A DNA stretch of 64,000 nt, taken from the NCBI GenBank assembly GCA_013076295.1, contig RQOL01000640.1:61151-125150 (forward strand), in the 5' to 3' direction. Below are positions 40,180-52,199 of the stretch, one piece after another. The number at the start of each line of letters is the position of its first letter. Position 1 is the first letter of the stretch. Position numbers and translations under genes: made by a program. The notes beneath the pieces are model-generated. The model did no database searches. It was not told the origin of the DNA and saw only the letters and a program-made list of their open reading frames with translations. Origin of the DNA: Sanderia malayensis. Lineage: Eukaryota > Cnidaria > Scyphozoa > Semaeostomeae > Pelagiidae.

Positions 40180-41275
40180 ATCAAGCCATAGTAAGGTCTT
40201 TGTACGTGTTTTGAACTCCTTGGAGTCTCCAGTCGAATTACATTCTGGTCAGAAGGTTGCCAAATATCTTCCAGTTGTTGAATCTCTTCCAGCTAGACTG
40301 AGATCATCTGTTGATAATATTTGTGCTAGTGTTGTTTGCCAGCCAAGCATGGACCTTTGCACATTGCAAGAATTAGAGACAGCTGTTAGCTCTAGTTTAT
40401 CTAGCCATGATCGTAATCAGTTGTTCCAGACTTTGCTTGAATTTCCAGATGTGTTTAACAATGGCTTAGGTTACACTACTGTGACTACTGATAAGATAAA
40501 CACAAGTGATTCCCCTCCGATCCGTCAACACCCTCGACGCCTCCCCTATCACTACAGAGGTGAGGTTGACAAGCAAGTTCATGACATGCTTACCCAAGGT
40601 GTTATCAAGCCTAGCACAAGCCCCTGGTCTTCTCCTATTGTCCTTGTCAAGAAAAAGGATGGGTCTTATCGATTTTGTATTGATTATCAGAAATTAAATT
40701 TAGTAACTAAGCATGACGCTATTCCCTTGCCTCGAATTGATGACTTACTGGACGCCTTAAATGGGTATAACATCTTTAGTACCTTGGATCTTCGCAGCGG
40801 ATATTGGCAAGTCAGTGTAGACCCAGAAGATAGAGAGAAAACAGCTTTCATGACACCTACTGGTTTATATGAATTTTTACGCATGCCATATGGCTTATCC
40901 ACTGCCCCGGCTACCTTTTCACGGGCCATAAGTGTTGTCCTATCTGGTCTCGCCTACGAAACTTGCTTGTGCTATTTTGATGACGTAATTGTTTTTTCCA
41001 AAGATATCAACTAGCATTGTGATCGTTTGAAATCTGTTTTGCAACGTTTTCGAGAGCAAAATCTCCGTGTTAAAGCTTCCAAGTGTTCATTTGGCTCACA
41101 CAAGGTTGCTTATTTAGGGCATACTATTTCTAAAGACGGCATCCATACTGACCCCAAAAAGGTTAAGGCAATTTAAGACGTCCCAGCCCCTTCTACCCTG
41201 GAGGAAGTACGATCCTTTCTGGGACTTGCAGGCTACTACAGGCGGTTTATACCGGAATTTGCCACCATTGCCTCT
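40172..41275 (+). pseudogene. Gypsy-2 reverse transcriptase
   Basis: Copies element RNA into DNA. Motifs: PIRQHPRRLPYHYRGE, SPIVLVKKKDGSYRFCIDY, LPRIDDLLDAL, STLDLRSGYWQV, RMPYGLSTAPATF and the catalytic CYFDDVIVFS. TAG at 41012-41014 follows KDIN, and a TAA at 41174-41176 follows KVKAI; both are in phase, and the reading continues with HCDRLKSVLQRF, KCSFGSHKVAYLGH and STLEEVRSFLGLAGYYRRF. All catalytic residues are intact, so it died through nonsense changes. Confidence 0.9.
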
Positions 41276-41810
41276 CCCCTAATGGCCCTCACTAAAAAAG
41301 CTACTCGATTTCTATGGACAGATATCACCCAAAGAGCATTTGAGTACCTCAAAACCTGCCTCTGCTCAGCAGCTATTTTAGCCTACCCTTGCTTAAACAA
41401 GACCTTTATCCTACAAACTGACACATCAGATGTTGGGCTTGGTGCTGTCTTAACCCAGCTTGATGACTCAGGCCATGAAAGGGTCATATCATATGCCAGT
41501 CGAACTCTGACAAGCCGAGAACAAAATTAAACAGCAATGGAGAAAGAAGCATTGGCTGTTGTGTTCGCAACGGAACATTTTCGTGTATATCTTCTGGGCC
41601 GTCAGTTTCAACTCATTACTGATAATAGAGCTTTGAAGTGGCTACATTCTATCCAAGCTAAAGGTAGAATCGCTAGATGGATTATGACCCTCCAAGAATT
41701 TGATTTTGTTGTTTCACACCGTCCCGGGGCCTCAAACCAAAATGCAGACGCTCTCTCTCACTTAATTCATAGATGTTCCCCTTCTCTCTCTGAACCACCC
41801 AACCATTCCA
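41276..41810 (+). pseudogene. Gypsy-2 RNase H
   Basis: Follows the RT in the same frame: SPLMALTKKATRFLW, FILQTDTSDVGLGAVLTQ (catalytic Asp), SYASRTLTSREQN, TAA at 41528-41530, then TAMEKEALAVVFATEHFRVYLLGR, ITDNRALKWLHS (catalytic Asp region), RPGASNQNADALSH. The one stop interrupts it; no frameshift lies inside. Confidence 0.88.
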
Positions 41811-43316
41811 CGAACACCCCTGTCAACTGCTTTGTTGGTCTTATCCCAGACACAGATTTGTACACAGCTCAGCACCAAGACCCCAATATTTTGAAGATCA
41901 TTGAAATGAAAGAACAGGGCTTCCCTCGGCCCCCATCATTTGTGTGGTCCAAACATCAACACTTGTCGTCATATTGGTCCTGTTGGTACCAACTTTTTGT
42001 GGATCGTGGCTTATTGATGAAATCAATAGACCCTAATAGCTCTTTTCCCAATAATGTTGTTGTTGTGCCTCAAAACTTAGTGAATGGTGTCCTCCATAGT
42101 CTACACAGTGGCCCTTCTGGGGGTCACATGGGTATTACTCGCACTATCTGCAGGGCTAAAGAGCGGTTCTTTTGGCCTCAAATGCATGCATCAATTAAAT
42201 CATTTATTCAAAGCTGTCCTGAATGTAGCCAGATTAAGCAGAATCCACAAAACATCAAGGCCCCTTTACAACCCATTCAGATTAGCGAGCCATTCGTTTT
42301 TTGGGTTATGGACTATATGGGGGCCTATTAAGGAAACATCGCGCGGCAACAAACACATACTTGTGCTCATGGACCACTTCACCAAATGGTGTGAAACATT
42401 CCCTACTCCCGATCAGAAAGCGTCGACTGTAGCTAATATTCTTGTGTCTCGTGTTTTTTCTCGTTTTGGCCCACCTACTGTTCTCCATTCCGACCAGGGT
42501 CGCAATTTTGATAGCATACTAATGCATGAAATATATGGGTTGATGGGCATCAAAAAGACCCGTACCACTGCCTACCATCCTCAATGTGATGGACTTGTAG
42601 AGAGATAAAATCGTACCCTTCAAAGTATCATATCTAGCTTTGTTTCAGAACATAATGTCGATTGGGATGATTGGCTAGCCCAAGCAGTTTTTGCATATAA
42701 CACAAGTGTTCACGAGTCAACAGGTATTTCTCCCTATGAGATGGTATTTGGACGCCCAGCTCGAATGCCTATCGAAGTTGAGTTGGGTGTTCCCCTACGA
42801 AATCCTACCAGCCAGTCAAGTTATAGTCGGTCATTGAGGAAAGCCCTTAGCCACTCGAATCAGCTTGCACAGCGTAATTTAGTCAATGCTAGAGCTAAGC
42901 AAGCTTCCCAGTACGACAACAAGAGTAAGAGGGACTGGCAGCCCTTTGAGTCAGGACAGACGGTTTGGCGTTGGCGCCCCAAGCATTGGAAATTCGGTAA
43001 ACGATGGACTGGCCCTTACAGAATAGAGTCAAGAGATGGGGTTAATTACCGGTTAACATCGTCCATGGGAAAATCTCTTGTTGCTCATCATAATCTCTTG
43101 AAGCCTTGTGTCTTACCCTTAAGTCAAGGTATCCCAGTCCATCCAGGGCCAGAAACCCCAGGCATTACCCTTTCTGAAACTGTAGAGACCGAGGTCGATC
43201 CAGAAGCCGGGAACCAAAGGTATATTGGAGGTGGTGTTGCCAGGTCCAACAGACCCCCTTTTCTCCGACAGGTCGTTAATCCCCCCATTCGCTTTGGAAA
43301 TGTTGTGGCACATTAA
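41811..43316 (+). pseudogene. Gypsy-2 integrase
   Basis: Zinc region LHSGPSGGHMGITRT and SCPECSQIKQ (H-H-C-C complete). Core: FWVMDYMG (first Asp), then a frameshift at about 42325, MDHFTKWCETFPTPDQKAS, LHSDQGRNFDS (second Asp), CDGLVER (Glu), a TAA at 42606-42608, and NRTLQ, FAYNTSVHESTGISPYEMVFGRPAR. The C-terminal frame to 43316 has QTVWRWRPKHWKFGKRWTGPY, the GPY/F module, and ends RFGNVVAH just before the polypurine tract. Confidence 0.9.
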
Positions 43317-43348
43317 TGCATGCATACTTTGTCCGTTTTTCAAATTGT

Positions 43349-43362
43349 AAGGGAGGGGAAGA
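43349..43362 (+). other. Gypsy-2 polypurine tract
   Basis: AAGGGAGGGGAAGA lies immediately before the TGTAATATTATG start of the 3' LTR. Confidence 0.75.
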
Positions 43363-43641
43363 TGTAATATTATGATTGCGTCAGTATAAATTGTATCATG
43401 TCTGTGTTAATATATTAGAAGTAGAATCATGTTCGTGTTAGTTATATTGTTTTCCTGTGATGTACTTGTGCCGTTTGTCTATGTTATATCCGTTGTTGCT
43501 GTCACTATTGATTGATGTGTCATATTATGATTGTTTTAACTTATGTGAAACTATAATAGTATTTTAGTTGAATGATTGATCTCGAGCAAGCAACATCTTG
43601 TGTTCTCTTGAGTTATACCTGCTTTACCAAGCCACGCTACA
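43363..43641 (+). repeat. Gypsy-2 3' LTR
   Basis: 279 bp, begins TGTAATATTATGATTGCG and ends GCCACGCTACA. Uninterrupted partner of the 5' LTR. Confidence 0.9.
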
Positions 43642-45197
43642 GTTCCATCAAGATCAATTTTATGTGAAACTTCCGTGATTGATAATTTTCCTCATTGAGT
43701 TGCTCAATCTTTGTGATTTCAACCATCGCTACTCACATAATGTATTACGCTGAAATATATACTTCTTGCTTCGCAGTTATGGCGATTCTGGGCCCATAAC
43801 CTCTTAAACGCATTTCTGCAGAGTGTTCACCCAAAGTAAGACAACTCGCGTAAATCAATATAACATAACAGAACAAATAACTACAACAACTAAGGAAAAG
43901 AATATTGAGTATACTTGAAGGCAAGTCCACCATGCAAGATGTCATGTTTGGTGCCTATTTATATGAGCCAATGAGAGAAGAGTAATTATCATATTCTTCA
44001 AAAGTCGTGCCATGAAAGGTTTTAGAATTAATGAAATTGAGGCAAATCATTTTTTGTCCGGTTTTTGAAATAACAATGTGATGAGTCCCTGTAGGTGAGT
44101 GAGCTTCGAGCTAAACACAAGGACGCCATGTAATGAGCCTAAATAAGTCCCTTGTTCGAAGTTGTCCAACGAATGTATCATTGTAATAGGCAAGTCTTAG
44201 GCCCCGCTTACGCGGTACCGGTCAAGTCTTTAGCCGTTCAAACTTCTGTACCGATAGGGGTTGCATATACACAAGATCGGCTATCCGTACAAATATTTGT
44301 CCTGATAGCCGCGCAAAAACTTCTCCTGTTAGCAAGAGGACGAATTGGCAACTTGAGCGGTCAAATATTTGAACGGATTCACAAAGAGGCGAAAAAGTCA
44401 GGTGAACGAGGCAATTAAAAGCAATTTTTTTGTTATTTTCGACAAAGCTTAACTTTCAGGAATGAAAAAGACTATCGTCAATTTCATAAAAATCCAGACA
44501 ATCTATCATTTCACTCACCAAACACACAAGATAATTCGACTTCGCGCCAACAATTAATGAAAAAGCATACTGCGCATGACGAGTAAAGAAAGCCGGTGTA
44601 GTATGTGTTTGCGTACCTTGTGCGGAAGTGTCCCCTATGAAACGTAATGCGTTTTAGTCACGAGTATGTATTGAAATTTAGGTGAATGAAACACGTCAGC
44701 GTTTCATTCACATCAAGACGCAAACACTATCATCATAATATAATGAAGACCAAAATATAATGTTCATGATAAAAGCAATATAAGAATTTTTGTAAGGAGG
44801 ATAAAAATTACTGTCGAGTTGGTGTAAAGAATATCAAAATTTTCATTTTGTATGAAGAGCCATTTTGTATTGGAAAAGTTTCAAATGACCCCAGAATGAG
44901 TTCTGGGGACATTTGAAACTTCTAACTTTCTTAAAATAGGAAAATTTTAGTACTCAGGAATTTCTTAGCAAAAATTTGATCTGCCTTGTTTATAGGCCGT
45001 GCATTAAAAAGCCACTCGTGTTTTATAGCAATTTCACAAAAAATTTTAGCCAAGTTAGAAATAGATGCAAAACCCGACCTGTTAGCTAATCAATTATTGG
45101 AGCCTTTCTTTATCAACATAAACAAGCCACCTTTACAAGATGAAACTGATTTAATTTTCCGAAGCATGAAAAATCCAGGACTAAACATTTTGATGAG
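43642..45197. other. No recognised gene
   Basis: Between Gypsy-2 and the BEL-2 remnant. The frames at 43745-43945, 44152-44418 and 44986-45204 show no motif I recognise. A hairpin lies at 44877-44920. Confidence 0.45.
44877..44920. repeat. 20-bp hairpin with 4-nt loop
   Basis: 44877-44896 pairs with 44901-44920 with one mismatch (core CCCAGAA / TTCTGGG) around the loop TGAG. A tight stem-loop in unique sequence with no flanking gene. Confidence 0.75.
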
Positions 45198-46385
45198 CTA
45201 CTGATCATCGTCATTAGCATCAAATTCAATATTTTCAGACACTGGAGATAACTTACGCCCGAATATCAAGTGGAATGGGGTCAATACGGTTTCAATTTCA
45301 TCATACTGGTAGGTCAATGGTCTTGAGTTGAGTGTGCACTCAATCTCACACAGAATCGTGGTAAACTCATCTGCATTAAGTTTAGCATTACCAAGCACCT
45401 TTCTCAAGCATCTCTTCATTGTCCCTATCATTCTTTCAAAAAAACCCCCAAACCATGCAGCTCGCTCTAAATTGAATTTCCACCTGATTTGTTTGGAGCT
45501 CAAATATTTCTGCAAATTGCTACTGTCATACAATTCCTGTAGAGCTTTCGATGTTGCTTGAAATGTTTTGGCATTATCGGACACAATGAGTGTAGGCGTG
45601 CCCTTTCTAGCAGAGAAGCGTCTAAAGCAGTTCACAAAAGTTGAAGCACACAAGTCCTCAACTATTTCCAAGTGCACTGCCCGAGTGGTGCAACATGTAA
45701 ACAAAGCTATCTACGCCTTTTCCATGTTCCCTTGCTTCTTGATATACAATAAACCGGCAAAATCAACCCCTACCCTACTAAAGGGTGGAGCTTTGGTTAC
45801 CCTGAAATCAGGCAAGGGTGCTACAGCGCTTGCGTTATAGGGCTTACCCTCTAGTCTCCTGCAAGTGAAACAGTTATTAATTATTCTCTTGACATATTGT
45901 CTCCCTTGGGTCACTCAGTACCGAGATCGTAGCTCTGCAAGAGTACTTCGTACCTTGCAATGGTGAACTTGCTCGTGACACTGCAAAATAACAAGGTTAT
46001 TAAACTGATGGTTCGTAGGATAATTTCTTAGTATAATTGGAAACTTGGAGCCATTGTCTAAATCAGAGTGTTCTAACCTCCCCTTGCAAACAAAAACATT
46101 GTCCTGCTCAACAACATTCAAACTTTCTTCGACCTTCAGGAATTTTGCATCCTCTTTCAATGTCATATGTGCATCTTTCACCCACACTTTCTCTGCTTCT
46201 CTCACTTCATCTGCTGTCAGCTTCTTGATATTATATTCTCTCTATTATATTCTCCATCTTACTTCGTGTATTACTGAGGAATCTTCGCACATAAGCTGTT
46301 ACTCTCAATAACTTACCAAGAGAATTAAATCTTTTGATATCTATGGTGTTGCTCACTCTAAATTGCTCTTTCACTACAGCTGTCA
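45198..46385 (-). pseudogene. BEL-2: BEL/Pao integrase remnant
   Basis: Minus strand, from 46385 downwards in three frames. First FNSLGKLLRVTAYVRRFLSN and AEKVWVKDAHMTL, then GRLEHSDLDNGSKFPIIL and the zinc region CHEQVHHCKVRSTLAELRSRY / CFTCRRLEGKPYNA. The core has RVGVDFAGLLYIK (first Asp), CTTRAVHLEIVEDLCASTF, IVSDNAKTFQAT (second Asp) and WFGGFFERMIGT (Glu). It ends after LNSRPLTYQYDE, TPFHLIFGR. It differs in sequence from BEL-1, so it is a separate family member. Its 5' side is cut off at 46386 by the satellite array. Confidence 0.85.
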
Positions 46386-49300
46386 TCACATTCCCACAAT
46401 TTATACATGAATCCAGGCAAATACAGCAAATACTAATTGAAAACACTTTTAGTTACTTTTTTCAGTGATATTAGCTTTCATTCCTGAAATTTACACAATG
46501 TACACATGAGTCCACCTCAATTCAGCGAGAACTAATTGTAATACACCTTTAGTTACTTAGTTCTTTGAAATTAACAGTCATTCCCAGAATTCACACATGA
46601 ATCCATGTAGATGCATCTAAAGTTAATTGAAAACACTTCTAGTTACCTTTTTCATTGATATTAACATTCATTCCCACAATTAACACTAAGAAATTTTAAC
46701 TTTCATTCCCACAATTTACACTAACGGAATATTAACAATCATTCCCACAATTTACACATGATTCCACGCTAATCAATATAAAACTTAATGAAAAACTTTT
46801 TTACATGTTTTCAGTGATATTAACATTCATTCCCGCATTTTACAAATGAATAAACGTAAATACAGTTAAACATAATCACAATATAACACTCATTCCCACA
46901 ATTTACACTAATGCAAAGTAACATTCATTCCATGATTTAAACTAATAAAAATTAACTTTCATTCCTACAATTTACACTAATGAAAAATTACTTTCATTCC
47001 CACAATTTACGCTAACGAAACTTAACAATCATTCCCACAATTTATACATGAATCCAGGTAAATACAGCAAAAACTAATTGAAAACACTATTGGTTACTTT
47101 TTTCAGTGATATTAACTTTCATTCCCACAATTTACATTTATGACAGTTTATATTCATTCCCACAATGTGCACATGAATCCACCTCAAATCAGCGAAAACT
47201 AATTGTAATACACTTTTAGTTACTTTGTTCTTTGAAAATAACAGTCATTCCCACAATTTACTCATCAATCCCGGTAAATACATCTAAAACCAACTGAAAA
47301 CCCTTCTAGTTATTTTTTCAGTGATATTAATATTCGTTCCCATGATTTAAACTAATAAAAACTCACTTTCATTCCCACAATTTACACTAATGAAAATTAG
47401 CTTTCATTCCCACAATTTACACTAATGAAAATTAAATTTCATTCCCACAATTTACACTAACGAAAATTAACAATCATTCCCACAATTTATACATGAATCC
47501 AGGTAAGTACATCAAAAACTAATTGAAAACACTTCTAGTTACTTTTTTCAGTGATATTAACTTTAATTCCCACAATTTACACTTATGACAGTTTACATTC
47601 ATTCCAACAATGTACACATGAATCCACCTAAATTCAGCGAAAACTAATTGTAATACACCTTTAGTTACTTTGTTCTTTCAAATTAACAATCATTCCCACA
47701 ATTTAGACATGAATCCAGGTAAATACATCAAAAACTAATTGAAAACACTTCTAGTTGCTTTTTTCAGTGATATTAACATTCATTCAAACAATTTACACTT
47801 ATGACAGTTTATATTCATACCCACAATGTACACATGAATACACCTCAATTCAGTGAAAACTAATTGCAATACACTTTTAGTTACTTTGTTCTTTGAAATG
47901 AACAGTCATTCCCACAAATTACTCATCAATCCCGGTAAATACATCTAAAACCAACTGAAAACACTTCCAGCTATTTTTTTAGTGATATTAATATTCGTTC
48001 CCATGATTTAAACTAATAAAAATTCACGTTCATTCCCACAATTTACACTAATATAATTAGCTTTCATTCCCACAATTTACACGAATGAACGTAAACATTC
48101 ATTCCCATGATTTAAACTAATAAAAATTCCCTTTCATTCCCACAGTTTACACTAATGAAAATTAACTTTCATTCCCACAATTTACACTAACGAAACTTAA
48201 CAATCATTCCCACAATTTATACATGAATCCATGTAAATACATTAAAAACTAATTGAAAACACTTTTAGCTACTTTTTTCAGTGATATTAACTTTCATTAA
48301 AACAATTTGCACTTATGACAGTTTGTATTCATTCCCACAATGTACACATGAATCCACCTCAACTCAGCGAAAACTAATTGTAATACACTTTTAGTTACTT
48401 TGTTCTTTGAAACTAACAGTCATTCCCACAATTTACTCATCAATCCCGGTAAATACATCTAAAACCAACTGAAAACACTTCTAGTTATTTTTTCAGTGCT
48501 ATTAATATTCCTTCCCATGATTTAAACTAATAAAAATTCACTTTCATTCCCACAATTTACACTAATGAAAGTTAGCTTTCATTTCCACAATTTACACTAA
48601 CGAAACGTAACAATCATTCCCACAATTTATACATGAATCCATGTAAATACATCAAAAACTAATTGAAAACACTTTTAGTTACTTTTTTCAGTGATTTAAC
48701 TTTCATTCCCACAATTTACACTAATTAAATTTCACATTCACTCCCACAATTTACACCAAAAAAAGTTAACTTTTTTTCCCCCAATTTACAGGAATGAAAA
48801 TTAACATTCATTCCAGTGATTTACACTAATAAAAATTAACTTTCATTCCCACAATTTACACTAATGACAATTAAATTTCATTCCCACAATTTACACTAAC
48901 GAACATTAACAATCAGTCCCAAAATTTATACATGAATCCAGGTAAATACATCAAAAACTAATTGAAAACACTTTTAGTTACTTTTTTCAGTGATTTAACT
49001 TTCATTCCCACAATTTACACTAATTAAAATTCTCATTCATTCCCGTGATTTACACTAATAAAAAATAACTTTCATTCCCACAATTTACACTAATGACAAT
49101 TAACTTTCATTCCCAAAATTTACACTAACGAACATTAACAATCAGTCCCAAAATTTATACATGAATCCAGGTAAATACATTAATAACTAATTGAAAACAC
49201 TTTTAGTTACTTTTTTCAGTGATTTAACTTTCATTCCCACAATTTACACTAATTAAATTTCACATTCATTCCCACAATTTACACTAATAAAAATTAACTT

Positions 49301-52199
49301 TTATTCCCCCAATTTACAGGAATGAAAATTAACATTCATTCCCGTGATTTACACTAATAAAAATTAACTTTCATTTCCACAATTTACACTAATGACAATT
49401 AAATTTCATTCCCACAATTTACACTAACGAACATTAACAATCATTCCCACAATTTATACATGAATCCAGGTCAATACATCAAAAACTAATTGAAAACACT
49501 TCTAGTTACTTTTTTCAGTGTTATTAACTTTCATTAAAACAATTTGCACTTATGACAGTTTATATTCATTCCCACAATGTACACATGAATCCACCTCAAC
49601 TCAGCGAAAACTAATTATAATACACTTTTAGTTACTTTGTTCTTTGAAACTAACAGTCATTCCCACAATTTACTCATCAATCCCGGTAAATACATCTAAA
49701 ACCAACTGAAAACACTTCTAGTTATTTTTTCAGTGCTATTAATATTCCTTCCCATGATTTAAACTAATAACATTTCACTTTCATTCCCACAATTTACACT
49801 AATGAAAATTAGCTTTCATTCCCACAATTTACACTAACGAAACTTAACAATCATTCCCACAATTTATACATGAATCCATGTAAATACATCAAAAACTAAT
49901 TGAAAACACTTTTAGTTATTTTTTTCAGTGATTTAACTTTCATTCCCACAATTTACACTAATTAAACTTCACATTCATTCCCACAATTTACACTAATAAA
50001 AATTAACTTTTATTCCCCCAATTTACAGGAATGAAAACTAACATTCATTCCGGTGATTTACACTAATAAAAATTAACTTTCATTTCCACAATTTACACTA
50101 ATGACAATTAAATTTCATTCCCACAATTTACACTAACGAACATTAACAATCATTCACACAATTTATACATGAATCCAGGTCAATACAGCAAAAACTAATT
50201 GAAAACACTTTTAGTTACTTTTTCAGTGATATTAACTTTCATTCTCACAATTTACACTAATGAAATTTCACACTCATTCCCACAATTTACGCATTAATCC
50301 ACCTCAATTCAGCGAAAAGTAATTGTAATACACTTTTAGTTACTTTGTTCTTTGAAACTAACAGTCATTCCCACAATTTACTCATCAATCCCGGTAAATA
50401 CATCTAAAACCAACTGTAAACACTTCTAGTTATTTTTCAGTGATATTAATATTCGTTCCCATGATTTAAACTAATGAAAATTCACTTTCATTCCCACAAT
50501 TTACACTAATGAAAATTAACTTTCATTCCCACAATTTAAACTAACGAACATTAACAATCATTTCCACAATTTATACATGAATCCAGGTAAATACATCAAA
50601 AACTAATTGAAAACACTTTTAGTTACTTTTTTCAGTGATTTAATTTTCATTCCCACAATTTACACTAATTAAATTTCACATTCACTCCCACAATTTACAA
50701 CAATAAAAATTAACTTTTTTCCCCCCAATTAACAGGAATGAAAATTAACATTCATTCCAGTGATTTACACTAATAAAAATTAACTTTCATTCCCACAATG
50801 TACACTAATGACAATTAACTTCATTCCCACAATTTACACTAACGAACATTAACAATCATTCCCACAATTTATGCATGAATCCAAGTAAATACATCAAAAA
50901 CTAATTGAAAACACTTCTAGTTACTTTTTTCAGTGATATTAACTTTAATTCCCACAATTTACACTTATGACAGTTTACATTCATTCCCACAATGTACATA
51001 TTAATCCACCTCAATTCAGCGAAAACTAATTGTAATATACCTTTAGTTACTTTGTTCTTTGAAATTAACAGTCATTCCCACAATTCACACATGAATCCAG
51101 GTAGATGCATCTAAAGTTATTTGAAAACACTTCTATTTACTTTTTTCAGTGATATTAACATTCATTCCCACATTTTACACTAATGAAAGTTAACTTTCAT
51201 TCCCACAATTTGCACCAATGAAAATTAATTTTCATTCCCAAAAATTAAACTAGTAAAAAATTACTGTCATTCCCAAAATTTACACAAATAAAAATTAACT
51301 CTCATTCCCACAATTTACACTAATGAAAATTAACTTTCATTCCCACAATTTACACCAGTGAAAATTAATTTTCATTCCCACAGTTTACACATTATTCCAC
51401 GGTAATAAATCTAAAACTTAATGAAAAACCCGTTTACATGTTTTGAGTGACATTAACATTAATTCCCGCAAATTACAAATGAATAACCGTAAAACGGATC
51501 AATCCAATGAAAATATATGATTCATTCCCACAATTTGCACTAATAAAAATTAACGTTCATTCCCACAATTTGCCCTAAGAAAAATTAACTTTTATTGCCC
51601 CAATTCACGCGAATTAAAGTTAACATTCCTTCCGCAATTTACACCAATAAAAATTAGCTTTCATTCCCACAATTTACGCTAACGAAAAATACAATCCTTC
51701 CCACAATTTATACCAATAAAAATTTACTTTCATTTCCACAATTTACACAAATAAAAAGTAAATTTCATTCCCACAATTTACACTAATGAAACTTTACAAT
51801 CATTCCCACAATTTACACATGAAGCCACGTCAATACAGCGGCAACTAATTGTAATACACCGTTAGTTAATTTTTCATTTATATTAACAGTCATTCCCACA
51901 ATTCACACTAATGAAAACTAACATTCATTCCCACAATTTACACAAATAAAAATTAACTTTCATTCCCACAATTTACACATTATTCGACGGTAATAAATCA
52001 AAAATTTAATGAAAAACCCGTTTACTTTCGTTCCCATAAAGTTCAGCAATGAAAATTAACTTTCATTGCCACAATTTGCACTTTAAAAAGACTTTCATTC
52101 CCACAATTTAACCTAAACAAATTAACTTTTATAACCCCAATTTACACGAATGAAAGCTAACATTCATTCCCATGGTTTAAACTAATAAAAATTAATTTT

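Larger units (their letters stand above)
37693..43641 (+). mobile_element. Gypsy-2: Ty3/Gypsy LTR retrotransposon, decayed
   Basis: Related to Gypsy-1 in gag, protease and pol motifs and in its primer-binding core, but with different LTRs. All Gypsy domains are present in order on the plus strand. The left LTR lacks about the first 18 bp seen in the right LTR and contains Helitron copy 3. Coding damage is modest: a few frameshifts and at least five in-frame stops, several at positions where Gln is expected. No target duplication is readable because the left terminus is missing. Confidence 0.9.

Noticed and set aside
44195..44420. Possible DNA-element end (GGCCCCGCTTACGCGGTACC)
   Set aside because: Looks like a terminus, but no inverted partner or target duplication was found nearby.
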